From an uncultured Methylococcaceae bacterium (GTDB lineage: Bacteria; Pseudomonadota; Gammaproteobacteria; Methylococcales; Methylomonadaceae): 33,353 bases of DNA. The number at the start of each line of letters is the position of its first letter. Within the stretch, counting starts at the first letter, position 1. A program made the position numbers and the translations under genes. Shown piece after piece: positions 15,117 to 23,955 of the stretch. Under the pieces are notes generated by a model. That model worked only from the letters and a program-made list of their open reading frames with translations, made no database searches and was not told the DNA's origin. The stretch spans positions 1-33,353 of the forward strand of contig CAIQND010000500.1 in assembly GCA_903873045.1 (NCBI GenBank), given 5' to 3'.

Positions 15117-16307
15117 TTACTCGATTATTGATGCAACAACGCCCGCACCGACTGTACGACCACCTTCACGAATTGCGAAACGCAAACCATCTTCCATAGC
15201 GATCGGCGATATCAATTTAACTTTTACTGATATATTATCACCAGGCATTACCATTTCTACGCCTTCAGGCAGATCAACCGCACCGGTCACATCAGTCGTT
15301 CTAAAATAGAATTGTGGACGATAACCGTTAAAGAATGGAGTATGACGCCCACCTTCTTCTTTTGATAATATATAAATTTCTGCGTTAAAGAAAGCGTGTG
15401 GCTTAATGGTGCCTTTGTGCGCCAAAACTTGACCACGCTCTACGTCGTCTCTTTTTGTGCCTCTCAACAGCAATCCTACGTTATCGCCAGCTTCACCTTG
15501 ATCCAGCAACTTACGGAACATTTCAACGCCTGTGACTGTTGTAGTTACTGTTGGCCTGATACCAACAATCTCAACTTCCTGCCCGACTTTGATAATACCA
15601 CGCTCAATACGTCCGGTAACTACGGTGCCACGACCTGAAATTGAGAACACATCCTCAATAGGCATCAAGAATGCGCCATCAACTGCTCTTTCCGGTAACG
15701 GAATGTAACTGTCTAACGCTTCTACCAATTTAATAATTGAAGGCATGCCGATTTCGCTCTCATCCCCTTGCAATGCCAATAAGGCAGAGCCTCTGATAAT
15801 TGGCGTATCATCACCTGGAAACTCATACGCATCTAGCAATTCTCTGAGCTCCATCTCTACCAATTCCATCAACTCTTCATCGTCAACCATATCAGCTTTA
15901 TTCAGGAACACCACCACATAAGGCACACCCACCTGCCTTGACAACAGAATATGCTCTCTAGTTTGCGGCATTGGGCCGTCAGTGGCTGCACAAACAAGTA
16001 TTGCACCATCCATTTGTGCTGCACCCGTGATCATGTTTTTTACATAATCAGCATGGCCTGGACAGTCAACATGAGCATAGTGACGGTTTGCAGATTCATA
16101 TTCTACGTGTGACGTAGCAATAGTGATACCGCGAGCCCGCTCTTCAGGTGCATTATCAATTTGATCAAAAGCTTTAACCGCACCACCGTGCAATTTTGCC
16201 ATGACTGTTGTTAATGCAGCAGTTAGTGTTGTTTTACCGTGGTCAACGTGACCGATTGTGCCTACGTTTACGTGAGGCTTACTACGTGAAAATTTTTCTT
16301 TGGCCAT
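15117..16307 (-). CDS. tuf: Elongation factor Tu (copy in the str group)
   Basis: A 396-residue GTPase that delivers aminoacyl-tRNA to the ribosome. G1 GHVDHGKT is at 19-26, G3 reads DCPGHADYVKNM, G4 NKADMVDDEE and G5 GSALLAL; domains 2 and 3 follow, with VFSISGRGTVVTGRIERGII and RPQFYFRTTDVTG. It differs from the second tuf copy (31665-32855) at six residues: CAATDG versus CSAADG (two), LMELVE versus LIELVE, LDAYEF versus LDMYEF, PSIIK versus PSVIK, and SIIE versus SILE at the end. It follows fusA, the standard str order. Confidence 0.98.
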   Translation of the reverse strand: MAKEKFSRSKPHVNVGTIGHVDHGKTTLTAALTTVMAKLHGGAVKAFDQIDNAPEERARGITIATSHVEYESANRHYAHVDCPGHADYVKNMITGAAQMDGAILVCAATDGPMPQTREHILLSRQVGVPYVVVFLNKADMVDDEELMELVEMELRELLDAYEFPGDDTPIIRGSALLALQGDESEIGMPSIIKLVEALDSYIPLPERAVDGAFLMPIEDVFSISGRGTVVTGRIERGIIKVGQEVEIVGIRPTVTTTVTGVEMFRKLLDQGEAGDNVGLLLRGTKRDDVERGQVLAHKGTIKPHAFFNAEIYILSKEEGGRHTPFFNGYRPQFYFRTTDVTGAVDLPEGVEMVMPGDNISVKVKLISPIAMEDGLRFAIREGGRTVGAGVVASIIE

Positions 16308-16334
16308 GAGTTAATACCTTTATATTATTCAATT

Positions 16335-18428
16335 TTATGAAGATTTATTAATGATCGCTTCTGCTATATGCGCAGGTGTTTCATTGTATTTTTCAAACTG
16401 CATACTGTATGTAGCTCGCCCCTGTGTTGCCGAACGCAAATCAGTTGCATAACCAAACATTTCCGACAACGGTACTTCGCAGCTAACTGTTTTACCTGAC
16501 GGCATATCTTCCATACCCTGAATTATGCCACGACGCCTATTGATATCGCCAACTACATCCCCCATATATTCTTCTGGAGTAGATATTTCGACTTTCATTA
16601 TAGGCTCCAATATAACAGGACTTGCTTTTCTTGCACCTTCCCTGAAACACATAGAGCCGGCAATCTTAAAAGCCAGTTCATTTGAATCTACATCATGATA
16701 AGAGCCATCAAATATAGAAACCTTTACATCTAACATAGGATAACCAGCTAGAACACCACACTTTAGCTGCTCTTGCACACCCTTATCAACTGCTGGTATA
16801 TATTCCTTAGGAACAACGCCACCAACAATTTCGTTAACAAACTCATAACCCGCCCCAATTTCTTGCGGCTCAATTCGTAACCAGACGTGACCATACTGGC
16901 CTCGACCTCCTGATTGCCTTATGAATTTACCTTCCTGCTCTACTGACTTACGAATTGTTTCCCTATACGCAACCTGTGGAGCCCCAACATTTGCCTCTAC
17001 ATTAAATTCCCTTTTCATTCGATCAACAATAATTTCCAGATGAAGCTCACCCATCCCGGATATTATCACCTGCCCCGACTCCTCATCAGTATGTACTCGA
17101 AAGGACGGGTCTTCTTGAGCCAACTTACTTAATGCCAGACCCATCTTATCTTGATCTGCCTTTGTCTTTGGCTCTACTGCAACTGAAATCACAGGATCAG
17201 GAAACTGCATGCGCTCAAGAACAATAATTGACTTAAGATCACACAAAGTATCACCGGTCGTAACGTCTTTCAACCCTATTGCTGCCGCTATATCTCCAGC
17301 ACAGACAACTTTAACTTCTTCGCGGCTATTGGCATGCATCTGAACTATGCGACCAATGCGTTCTTTTTTCATTTTAACCGAATTGTAGATAGTATCTCCA
17401 CAACTCAAGAATCCAGAATATACTCTGAAAAAAGTTAATGTCCCAACAAAAGGGTCAGCTGCAATTTTAAAGGCTAAAGCAGAAAATGGCTCATCATCAG
17501 ATGCATATCTATGCCCTTCAGTCACCTCATCCTCAAGCAAACCTTTTATGGCTTCAACATCAGTCGGCGCCGGCATGTATTCAATAATTGCATCCAACAT
17601 TGCCTGAACACCTTTATTCTTAAAAGCAGACCCACAAAATGTTGGAACAACTTTATTGGCTATCGTTTGAGCACGAATGCCTTTTTTTATTTCTTCATTG
17701 GTCAAATACCCTTCAAGAAGGTATTTTTCCATCAACTCGTCATTGGCTTCAGCCGCCGCTTCAATCAGACTTTCTCTCCACTTTTCGCAGAGATCTTGCA
17801 TATCAACAGGAATTTCTTTTTCTTCAAAAGTCATGCCTAAATTAGCATCATTCCAATAGAGAGCCTTCATCTTAATTAAATCAACAACACCGCAGAATTG
17901 ATCTTCAGCACCTATCGGCAATTGCATTGGAACTGCGTGACTACCCAAGCGCGTCATAATCTGCTCTATTACTCGCAAGAAATCCGCACCAGAACGATCC
18001 ATCTTGTTAACAAAAGCCAATCTTGGAACATGGTATTTGTTAGCTTGACGCCAAACAGTTTCAGATTGCGGCTCTACCCCACCCACAGCGCAAAAAACCG
18101 CACATGCACCATCAAGAACGCGAAGTGAACGCTCCACTTCAATAGTAAAGTCAACATGCCCTGGCGTATCAATAATATTAATACGGTGCTGTGGAAATTG
18201 TTTTTCCATTCCACTCCAAAAACAGGTTGTAGCTGCAGAGGTTATTGTTATCCCCCTCTCCTGCTCTTGAGCCATCCAGTCCATGGTTGCCGCACCGTCA
18301 TGCACCTCACCTATTTTGTGAGACACACCTGTATAGTATAAAATGCGCTCAGTCGTTGTGGTCTTGCCAGCATCAATGTGAGCCATAATGCCGACATTAC
18401 GATAACGATCGATTGGAGTTTTACGCAC
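16335..18428 (-). CDS. fusA: Elongation factor G
   Basis: A 697-residue ribosomal translocase. The G domain has AHIDAGKTTTTERILYYTG, DTPGHVDFTIEVERSLRVLD and NKMDRSGADF; domains III-V follow, with GMGELHLEIIVDRMKREFNV and RQSGGRGQYGHVW in domain IV and GMEDMPSGKTVSCEVPLSEM near the end. The start is GTG (18426-18428), giving MRKTPIDRYRNVG. No strong Shine-Dalgarno lies at normal spacing (TAGG is about 15 bases upstream), so coupling to rpsG, 33 bases before, is possible. Length is normal for the classical bacterial EF-G. Confidence 0.98.
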   Translation of the reverse strand: MRKTPIDRYRNVGIMAHIDAGKTTTTERILYYTGVSHKIGEVHDGAATMDWMAQEQERGITITSAATTCFWSGMEKQFPQHRINIIDTPGHVDFTIEVERSLRVLDGACAVFCAVGGVEPQSETVWRQANKYHVPRLAFVNKMDRSGADFLRVIEQIMTRLGSHAVPMQLPIGAEDQFCGVVDLIKMKALYWNDANLGMTFEEKEIPVDMQDLCEKWRESLIEAAAEANDELMEKYLLEGYLTNEEIKKGIRAQTIANKVVPTFCGSAFKNKGVQAMLDAIIEYMPAPTDVEAIKGLLEDEVTEGHRYASDDEPFSALAFKIAADPFVGTLTFFRVYSGFLSCGDTIYNSVKMKKERIGRIVQMHANSREEVKVVCAGDIAAAIGLKDVTTGDTLCDLKSIIVLERMQFPDPVISVAVEPKTKADQDKMGLALSKLAQEDPSFRVHTDEESGQVIISGMGELHLEIIVDRMKREFNVEANVGAPQVAYRETIRKSVEQEGKFIRQSGGRGQYGHVWLRIEPQEIGAGYEFVNEIVGGVVPKEYIPAVDKGVQEQLKCGVLAGYPMLDVKVSIFDGSYHDVDSNELAFKIAGSMCFREGARKASPVILEPIMKVEISTPEEYMGDVVGDINRRRGIIQGMEDMPSGKTVSCEVPLSEMFGYATDLRSATQGRATYSMQFEKYNETPAHIAEAIINKSS

Positions 18429-18461
18429 AATGACTATACAGCCTACAATTTATTTCGCTGA

Positions 18462-18932
18462 CTACCAACGATAATGAGAGAAAGCTTTGTTCGCCTCAGC
18501 CATTCTATGCGTATCTTCCCGCTTCTTGGCTGCCGACCCTCTACTTTCAAAAGCATCCATCAACTCACCAGCCAACTTGGAAGACATATTTCTTTCGTTT
18601 CTTTTACGCGAAGCATCAATCAACCAACGCATAGCCAAAGCCATTCGACGGGAAGGACGAACCTCAACGGGAACCTGATAGGTTGCTCCACCGACGCGAC
18701 GAGACTTAACCTCAACCCGAGGCTGAACATTCTCAAGTGCTTTTGACAATACTTCTAACGGCTCACTATGACCTTTGCTTTCAATGACATCCAATGCCCC
18801 ATAAACGATACCTTCAGCAATTGATTTTTTGCCACTTTCCATGATCATATTCATGAACTTGGTTAACATGATACTCCCAAACCTTGGATCAGGAATGATT
18901 TCTCTTTTTGTAGCGACTCTTCTTCTAGACAT
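18462..18932 (-). CDS. rpsG: 30S ribosomal protein S7
   Basis: A 156-residue S7, the nucleator of the 30S head. It starts MSRRRVATKREIIPDPRFGS and shows MESGKKSIAEGIVYGALDVI, RRVGGATYQVPVEVRPSRR and the beta-hairpin followed by MAEANKAFSHYRW. In E. coli S7 represses the str operon by binding the rpsL-rpsG gap of about 100 bases; the gap here is only 17 bases, so that site is missing. Confidence 0.97.
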   Translation of the reverse strand: MSRRRVATKREIIPDPRFGSIMLTKFMNMIMESGKKSIAEGIVYGALDVIESKGHSEPLEVLSKALENVQPRVEVKSRRVGGATYQVPVEVRPSRRMALAMRWLIDASRKRNERNMSSKLAGELMDAFESRGSAAKKREDTHRMAEANKAFSHYRW

Positions 18933-18949
18933 TTCTCACCAACTCACTT

Positions 18950-19324
18950 TTAGCTTTTAGGTCGTTTAGTTCCGTATTTGGAGCGACCACACTTTCTATT
19001 GTTTACACCCGAAGCATCCAAACTGCCACGCACGACGTGATACCTTACACCCGGCAGATCCTTAACACGACCACCCCTGATTAATACCACGGAATGCTCT
19101 TGTAAATTATGACCTTCACCACCAATGTAACTACTCACTTCAGCGCCGTTAGTCAACCTTACCCTTGCTACTTTACGCAGCGCCGAGTTAGGCTTTTTAG
19201 GAGTTGTGGTATAAACACGCGTACACACACCTCTACGTTGAGGACAAGCCTCCAATGCGGGAACATTGCTTTTTTCTACTTTTTTAGCGCGTGGCTTTCG
19301 AACTAATTGGTTGATCGTGGCCAT
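18950..19324 (-). CDS. rpsL: 30S ribosomal protein S12
   Basis: A 124-residue S12 at the decoding centre. The ATG at 19324 gives the exact family start MATINQLVRKPRAKK; an upstream in-frame start would add eight unlike residues. TTPKKPNSALRK (Lys43) and GGRVKDLPGVRYH (Lys88, Asp89) are wild type, so the classical streptomycin-resistance changes are absent, and Asp89 matches the residue methylthiolated by RimO in E. coli. GGAG lies about 11 bases before ATG. It leads the str group behind a strong promoter. Confidence 0.98.
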   Translation of the reverse strand: MATINQLVRKPRAKKVEKSNVPALEACPQRRGVCTRVYTTTPKKPNSALRKVARVRLTNGAEVSSYIGGEGHNLQEHSVVLIRGGRVKDLPGVRYHVVRGSLDASGVNNRKCGRSKYGTKRPKS

Positions 19325-19369
19325 AACTTTGTTTACTCCGATATACAATTTAACTGTCAGATAATAAAT

Positions 19370-19405
19370 TAACCATTGCTAAAAGATATTAGCTATTAAT
19401 GGTTA
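19370..19405 (-). promoter_or_regulatory. Stem-loop in the rpsL leader
   Basis: On the minus strand TAACCATT pairs with AATGGTTA (8 bp); after a four-base bulge (AATA), GCTAA pairs with TTAGC (5 bp) around loop TATCTT. It lies in the roughly 120-base leader between the str promoter and rpsL. There is no U tract, so it is not a terminator. I do not recognise it as a named leader motif. Confidence 0.5.
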
Positions 19406-19427
19406 GCTTTTTTCGACCTGACCTAAG

Positions 19428-19443
19428 CACATTAGCTTATGTG
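19428..19443 (-). promoter_or_regulatory. 5'-proximal stem-loop of the str transcript
   Basis: CACAT and ATGTG form a 5-bp stem with loop AAGCTA only a few bases after the predicted start site. An alternative pairing of TAAGC with GCTTA (minus strand) overlaps it, so the two cannot form together. Confidence 0.35.
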
Positions 19444-19451
19444 AGCAGAGC

Positions 19452-19480
19452 ATAATACTTGTTATTACTCACTAGGTCAA
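19452..19480 (-). promoter_or_regulatory. Strong str-operon promoter
   Basis: On the minus strand TTGACC (19475-19480), a 17-base spacer, then TATTAT (19452-19457), each 5 of 6 to consensus. The start would lie near 19445. It allows rpsL-rpsG-fusA-tuf and the S10 genes to be transcribed independently of rpoBC. Confidence 0.8.
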
Positions 19481-19512
19481 GTCCATTTTTCTAAAATATA
19501 TTTAGAACTTAT

Positions 19513-22500
19513 TTAAACATTTAACGCTTGCTTAAGTGCTTCTTCTACATCCCCTGCATCAACTGCAACCGAGACATCACTCTCAACCGCCTGATGCTGG
19601 GCAAATCTGTTTTTTCTGTTTTCATGGTAAGCCAAACCCGTCCCGGCAGGAATTAATCGGCCCACAATAACGTTTTCCTTTAACCCTTGCAGCCCATCAC
19701 TTAACCCACGTACAGCTGCGTCAGTCAATACACGCGTTGTTTCTTGAAAAGAAGCCGCCGATATAAATGATTCAGTTGCCAATGATGCTTTGGTGATACC
19801 TAACAATATTGACTCATAACTAGCAGGAATTTTTCCTTCACTTTCCATTTTGTCATTTTCAACCCGCATTGCAGCACGCTCAACCTGCTCACCTTTTACG
19901 AAATCCGTATCACCAGAAGCCGTAATCTCAACTTTTCTAAGCATTTGGCGAATAATTGCCTCAATATGCTTATCATTGATTTTCACACCCTGTAAACGAT
20001 AAACATCTTGAATTTCTTTGACCAGATAGTTGGCCAACTCCTCAATGCCTCTCAATCTGAGAATATCATGAGGCGTTAATTCACCTTCAGCAATAGTTTC
20101 ACCCTTCTCTACGTACTCACCTTCAAATACAGTGATATGACGCCATTTTGGTATCAGGGTTTCAATTTGCTCACCAAGCGCATCAGTAATAATGACTCGC
20201 TGCTTGCCTTTGGTTTCTTTTCCGAATGAAATAGTGCCACTGGTCTCTGCAAGAATCGCAGGGTCTTTTGTTTTACGTGCCTCGAATAAATCTGCTACAC
20301 GCGGTAAACCACCGGTAATATCCCTGGTTTTACTGGATTCTTGTGGAATCCTTGCCAACACGTCTCCCACCTTAACCTCACCACCGTCTTTAATACCGGC
20401 AATAGCGCCTGCCGGCAAGAAATACTGTGCAGGAATTTCGGTACCTGGCAAATAAATTGTGTTGCCTTCATTGTCCGACAACTTAACCATAGGTCGTAAT
20501 TCTTTACCTGCGGAGCCACGTTGCTTTGGATCAGTAACTACCAGCGAACTTAAACCCGTCACTTCATCAGATTGTTTTTGTACAGTAACACCATCAATAA
20601 AATCTTTGAGCTCAACAATACCCTCTACTTCGGTAATAACCGGATGAGTAAATGGATCCCAAGTTACAATAATGTCCCCTGCATTAATCCTTGACCCTTC
20701 CTGAACTGAGAGCACTGCGCCATAAGGAATTTTATATCGTTCCCTTTCGCGCCCATAATCATCTACCACACCCACTTCACCCGATCTTGAAACGGCAACC
20801 AGCTTACCTTCGCGGTTTATTACCGACTTCAGGTTGTTTAAGCGCACTGTACCGGACGACTTGACCTGTACGTTACTTATTGCAACTGATCTGGAGGCCG
20901 CTCCACCAATATGAAAGGTTCGCATGGTCAACTGAGTGCCTGGCTCGCCAATTGATTGCGCGGCAATAACACCCACCGCCTCACCAATATTAACAAGATG
21001 ACCTCTACCTAAATCACGACCGTAACAAGCTGCGCAAACACCGTGCCTGTTCTCACACGTTATAATAGAACGAACTATAACTTGATCAATACCCTGCTCT
21101 TCCAGAATGGCAACCCAATGCTCATCCAACAAGGTTTTGGCAGGCACTATTATGCTCTCTCCGGCGGCATCCAGTATATCATTAACGGCGACTCGACCTA
21201 ATACGCGTTCAGATAACGGCTCTACTACATCACCACCCTCAATAATTGGGGTCATTATCAGTCCGTTTGAAGTACCGCAGTCATTACCGGTAATAACCAG
21301 ATCCTGCGCCACATCCACTAATCGTCGTGTCAAATAGCCTGAGTTAGCTGTTTTTAGTGCCGTATCCGCCAGACCTTTACGTGCTCCATGAGTAGAGATA
21401 AAGTATTGCAATACATCTAAACCCTCTCGAAAGTTGGCAGTGATAGGCGTTTCAATAATAGAACCGTCAGGTTTTGCCATCAAGCCACGCATACCTGCTA
21501 ACTGACGAATCTGTGCCGCCGATCCTCTGGCACCTGATTCAGCCATCATAAAAATTGAATTGAATGATTTTTGTTTTACTAGGCTGCCGTTCGCATCAAC
21601 AACTGATTCTTCACCCAGTCCATCCATCATGACTTTGGCAACTTGATCATTGGCATGAGACCAAATATCAACAACCTTGTTATAGCGTTCACCATCAGTA
21701 ACCAAACCAGAGGCGTATTGACTTTGAATTTCGTTCACCTCCATGTCGGCCGCTTTAATGATGTCGCTTTTTTTAGCGGGTATCGCCATATCTTCGATAC
21801 CAAACGACACGCCGGAAATGGTTGCGTACCTGAAGCCCAAATACATTAACTGATCTGCCAATATGACTGTATCTTTGTTACCCAAGTAGCGATAACTGTA
21901 ATTAATTAACCGTGATATATTCTTTTTTGTCATATCACAGTTCACCAGATCATAAGGCATACGATCAGGAACAACTTCCCAGATTAACGCGCGACCTACA
22001 GTCGTTTCTACCCTGTGCGTCTTGTCTTCAGTCTCGCCCAGCTCATTGACTACTTTTTCAGTAATGCGCAATTGAATTTTTGATTGCAATTCAACTGATT
22101 TTGCCATTAACGCTTTGTGAATTTCACCAACGCTGACAAATATACTACCATCACCTTTGGCATTTATTTTTTCACGGCTGATATAATAAAGACCTAATAC
22201 CACGTCTTGGGACGGATTAATAACCGGCTCACCATTCGCAGGTGACAAAATATTATTAGTGGCCATCATCAATGTTCTGGCTTCTAACTGCGCTTCTATC
22301 GATAGTGGAATATGTACCGCCATCTGATCGCCGTCAAAATCCGCATTAAACGCGCTACAAACCAATGGATGCAGTTGAATCGCCTTACCTTCAATCAAGG
22401 TAGGTTCAAACGCCTGAATACCCAATCTGTGTAACGTAGGTGCACGATTTAATAAAATCGGGTGCTCGCGAATAACTTCTTCGAGTATATCCCAGACTTC

Positions 22501-23718
22501 AGGACCTTCTCTTTCAACCATTTTCTTTGCAGCTTTAATGGTTGTAGCAAGACCACGAAACTGTAGTTTACTGAATATAAAAGGTTTAAATAGCTCCAGC
22601 GCCATTTTCTTCGGCAATCCGCATTGATGAAGTCTTAACGTAGGACCCACAACAATAACTGAACGACCCGAATAATCGACGCGCTTACCTAACAAATTTT
22701 GTCTAAAGCGTCCTTGCTTACCTTTAATCATGTCGGCAAGTGACTTCAGTGGTCGCCTGTTGGTTCCAGTAATCGCTCTTCCACGACGACCGTTATCCAG
22801 CAACGCATCAACTGATTCTTGTAACATGCGCTTTTCATTACGAACAATAATGTCAGGGGCATTTAAGTCCAACAATCGGTTCAACCGGTTGTTTCTGTTG
22901 ATAACCCGGCGATATAAATCATTCAAATCAGAAGTCGCAAAACGGCCTCCATCTAAAGGCACCAATGGGCGCAACTCAGGTGGCAATACCGGAAGCACTT
23001 TTAAAATCATCCACTCGGGACGATTCTTTGAACTCATTAACGCATCCATGACCTTAAGACGCTTTGAGTACTTCTTGATCTTGGTTTCAGAATTAGTTGA
23101 ATTTATTTCTTCACGCAGCGTTTCGACTTGTTCCTTTAAGTCAATCGCTTTAAGTAAATCATAGATTGCTTCTGCTCCCATTTTGGCAACAAAATCATCA
23201 CCATGCAACTCTACAGCATCAAGATACTCGTCATCAGTCAGCAACTGACCCTTTTCCAAAGGTGTCATACCGGGATCCAGGATGACAAAAGATTCAAAAT
23301 ACAAGACGCGTTCGATTTCGCGCAGAGTCATATCCAACAACAGCGCTATTCTTGAGGGTAAAGATTTTAAAAACCAAATATGTGCAACAGGGCTCGCTAA
23401 ATCAATATGCCCCATTCTCTCGCGGCGAACTTTTGACAAAGTGACCTCTACGCCGCATTTTTCACAAATGACACCACGATGCTTCAGTCGCTTATATTTA
23501 CCACAAAGACATTCATAATCACTAACAGGGCCAAAAATTTTGGCGCAAAACAAACCATCACGCTCAGGCTTAAACGTACGGTAGTTAATTGTTTCAGGTT
23601 TTTTTACCTCGCCATAAGACCAGGAACGGATCATGTCCGGTGAAGCTAAGCCAATACTGATCCCGTCGAAATCATCAGCACGACCTTGACGCTTTAAGAA
23701 ATTCATTAAATCTTTCAA
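19513..23718 (-). CDS. rpoC: DNA-directed RNA polymerase beta' subunit
   Basis: A 1401-residue beta' subunit (E. coli 1407). The N-terminal zinc ribbon uses Cys70, Cys72, Cys85 and Cys88 (YECLCGKYKRLKHRGVICEK). The catalytic loop NADFDGDQM, with three Asp binding Mg2+, is near residue 460. The bridge helix and trigger loop region includes GARGSAAQIRQLAGMRGLM and TANFREGLDVLQYFISTHGA. The second zinc site is built from NDCGTSNG and CENRHGVCAACYG. The start codon is TTG (23716-23718), matching E. coli MKDLL in position, with GAGG eight bases upstream; the next ATG would remove four conserved residues. It follows rpoB after an unusually long 237-base gap. Confidence 0.98.
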   Translation of the reverse strand: MKDLMNFLKRQGRADDFDGISIGLASPDMIRSWSYGEVKKPETINYRTFKPERDGLFCAKIFGPVSDYECLCGKYKRLKHRGVICEKCGVEVTLSKVRRERMGHIDLASPVAHIWFLKSLPSRIALLLDMTLREIERVLYFESFVILDPGMTPLEKGQLLTDDEYLDAVELHGDDFVAKMGAEAIYDLLKAIDLKEQVETLREEINSTNSETKIKKYSKRLKVMDALMSSKNRPEWMILKVLPVLPPELRPLVPLDGGRFATSDLNDLYRRVINRNNRLNRLLDLNAPDIIVRNEKRMLQESVDALLDNGRRGRAITGTNRRPLKSLADMIKGKQGRFRQNLLGKRVDYSGRSVIVVGPTLRLHQCGLPKKMALELFKPFIFSKLQFRGLATTIKAAKKMVEREGPEVWDILEEVIREHPILLNRAPTLHRLGIQAFEPTLIEGKAIQLHPLVCSAFNADFDGDQMAVHIPLSIEAQLEARTLMMATNNILSPANGEPVINPSQDVVLGLYYISREKINAKGDGSIFVSVGEIHKALMAKSVELQSKIQLRITEKVVNELGETEDKTHRVETTVGRALIWEVVPDRMPYDLVNCDMTKKNISRLINYSYRYLGNKDTVILADQLMYLGFRYATISGVSFGIEDMAIPAKKSDIIKAADMEVNEIQSQYASGLVTDGERYNKVVDIWSHANDQVAKVMMDGLGEESVVDANGSLVKQKSFNSIFMMAESGARGSAAQIRQLAGMRGLMAKPDGSIIETPITANFREGLDVLQYFISTHGARKGLADTALKTANSGYLTRRLVDVAQDLVITGNDCGTSNGLIMTPIIEGGDVVEPLSERVLGRVAVNDILDAAGESIIVPAKTLLDEHWVAILEEQGIDQVIVRSIITCENRHGVCAACYGRDLGRGHLVNIGEAVGVIAAQSIGEPGTQLTMRTFHIGGAASRSVAISNVQVKSSGTVRLNNLKSVINREGKLVAVSRSGEVGVVDDYGRERERYKIPYGAVLSVQEGSRINAGDIIVTWDPFTHPVITEVEGIVELKDFIDGVTVQKQSDEVTGLSSLVVTDPKQRGSAGKELRPMVKLSDNEGNTIYLPGTEIPAQYFLPAGAIAGIKDGGEVKVGDVLARIPQESSKTRDITGGLPRVADLFEARKTKDPAILAETSGTISFGKETKGKQRVIITDALGEQIETLIPKWRHITVFEGEYVEKGETIAEGELTPHDILRLRGIEELANYLVKEIQDVYRLQGVKINDKHIEAIIRQMLRKVEITASGDTDFVKGEQVERAAMRVENDKMESEGKIPASYESILLGITKASLATESFISAASFQETTRVLTDAAVRGLSDGLQGLKENVIVGRLIPAGTGLAYHENRKNRFAQHQAVESDVSVAVDAGDVEEALKQALNV

Positions 23719-23740
23719 GAGCTTGTCCTCTTTAAGTAGT

Positions 23741-23758
23741 TTCTGGTGTAGTCCAGAA
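23741..23758 (-). promoter_or_regulatory. Stem-loop 4 in the rpoB-rpoC gap
   Basis: TTCTGG and CCAGAA form a perfect 6-bp stem with a six-base loop, 22 bases upstream of the rpoC start codon and just before its Shine-Dalgarno. Confidence 0.45.
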
Positions 23759-23765
23759 CAGGCTT

Positions 23766-23784
23766 AGACGCGATGAACGCGTCT
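23766..23784 (-). repeat. Palindrome AGACGCG-n5-CGCGTCT, REP-like
   Basis: A perfect 7-bp GC-rich stem with a five-base loop. On the minus strand it is preceded by GTAG. An ungapped comparison with the palindrome at 28143-28165 (plus strand) gives 16 identical bases out of 23, which suggests a dispersed family, though two copies are thin evidence. Confidence 0.5.
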
Positions 23785-23811
23785 CTACAGTGCAAATATC
23801 GGCATTATCTA

Positions 23812-23843
23812 AATTAAGTGGCCATTCAATAGACCACTTAATT
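23812..23843 (-). promoter_or_regulatory. Stem-loop 2 in the rpoB-rpoC gap
   Basis: A 12-bp stem: AATTAAGTGG pairs perfectly with CCACTTAATT and the two inner pairs add one G-U (in the minus-strand RNA) and one G-C. The loop is eight bases. No U tract follows. Confidence 0.5.
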
Positions 23844-23917
23844 AGGTGCTATAAGAGGTTAAAATAAATCACGTAACGTATTATTATTAAAGCCCTAAGT
23901 TCTCTATAGAAAACAAC

Positions 23918-23948
23918 AATAGGGATGCTGCATTACAGCATCCCTATT
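23918..23948 (-). terminator. Attenuator-like hairpin after rpoB
   Basis: A perfect 13-bp stem (AATAGGGATGCTG with CAGCATCCCTATT) and a five-base loop, eight bases after the rpoB stop. It is followed on the minus strand by GTTGTTTTCT, a poor U tract, so partial termination or a 3'-end stabiliser is likelier than full termination. A smaller CGGGA/TCCCG stem (23949-23964) overlaps the rpoB stop. Confidence 0.6.
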
Positions 23949-23955
23949 CGGGATT

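Noticed and set aside
19489..19507. Palindrome TTCTAAA-n5-TTTAGAA after rpoC as a terminator
   Set aside because: All A-T rich, with no U tract following on the minus strand; too weak for termination.
22730..23164. A 144-codon plus-strand open frame antisense to rpoC
   Set aside because: It is a shadow of a highly constrained gene on the other strand. The same applies to the other antisense frames over rpoB, secY, rplX and the rest.
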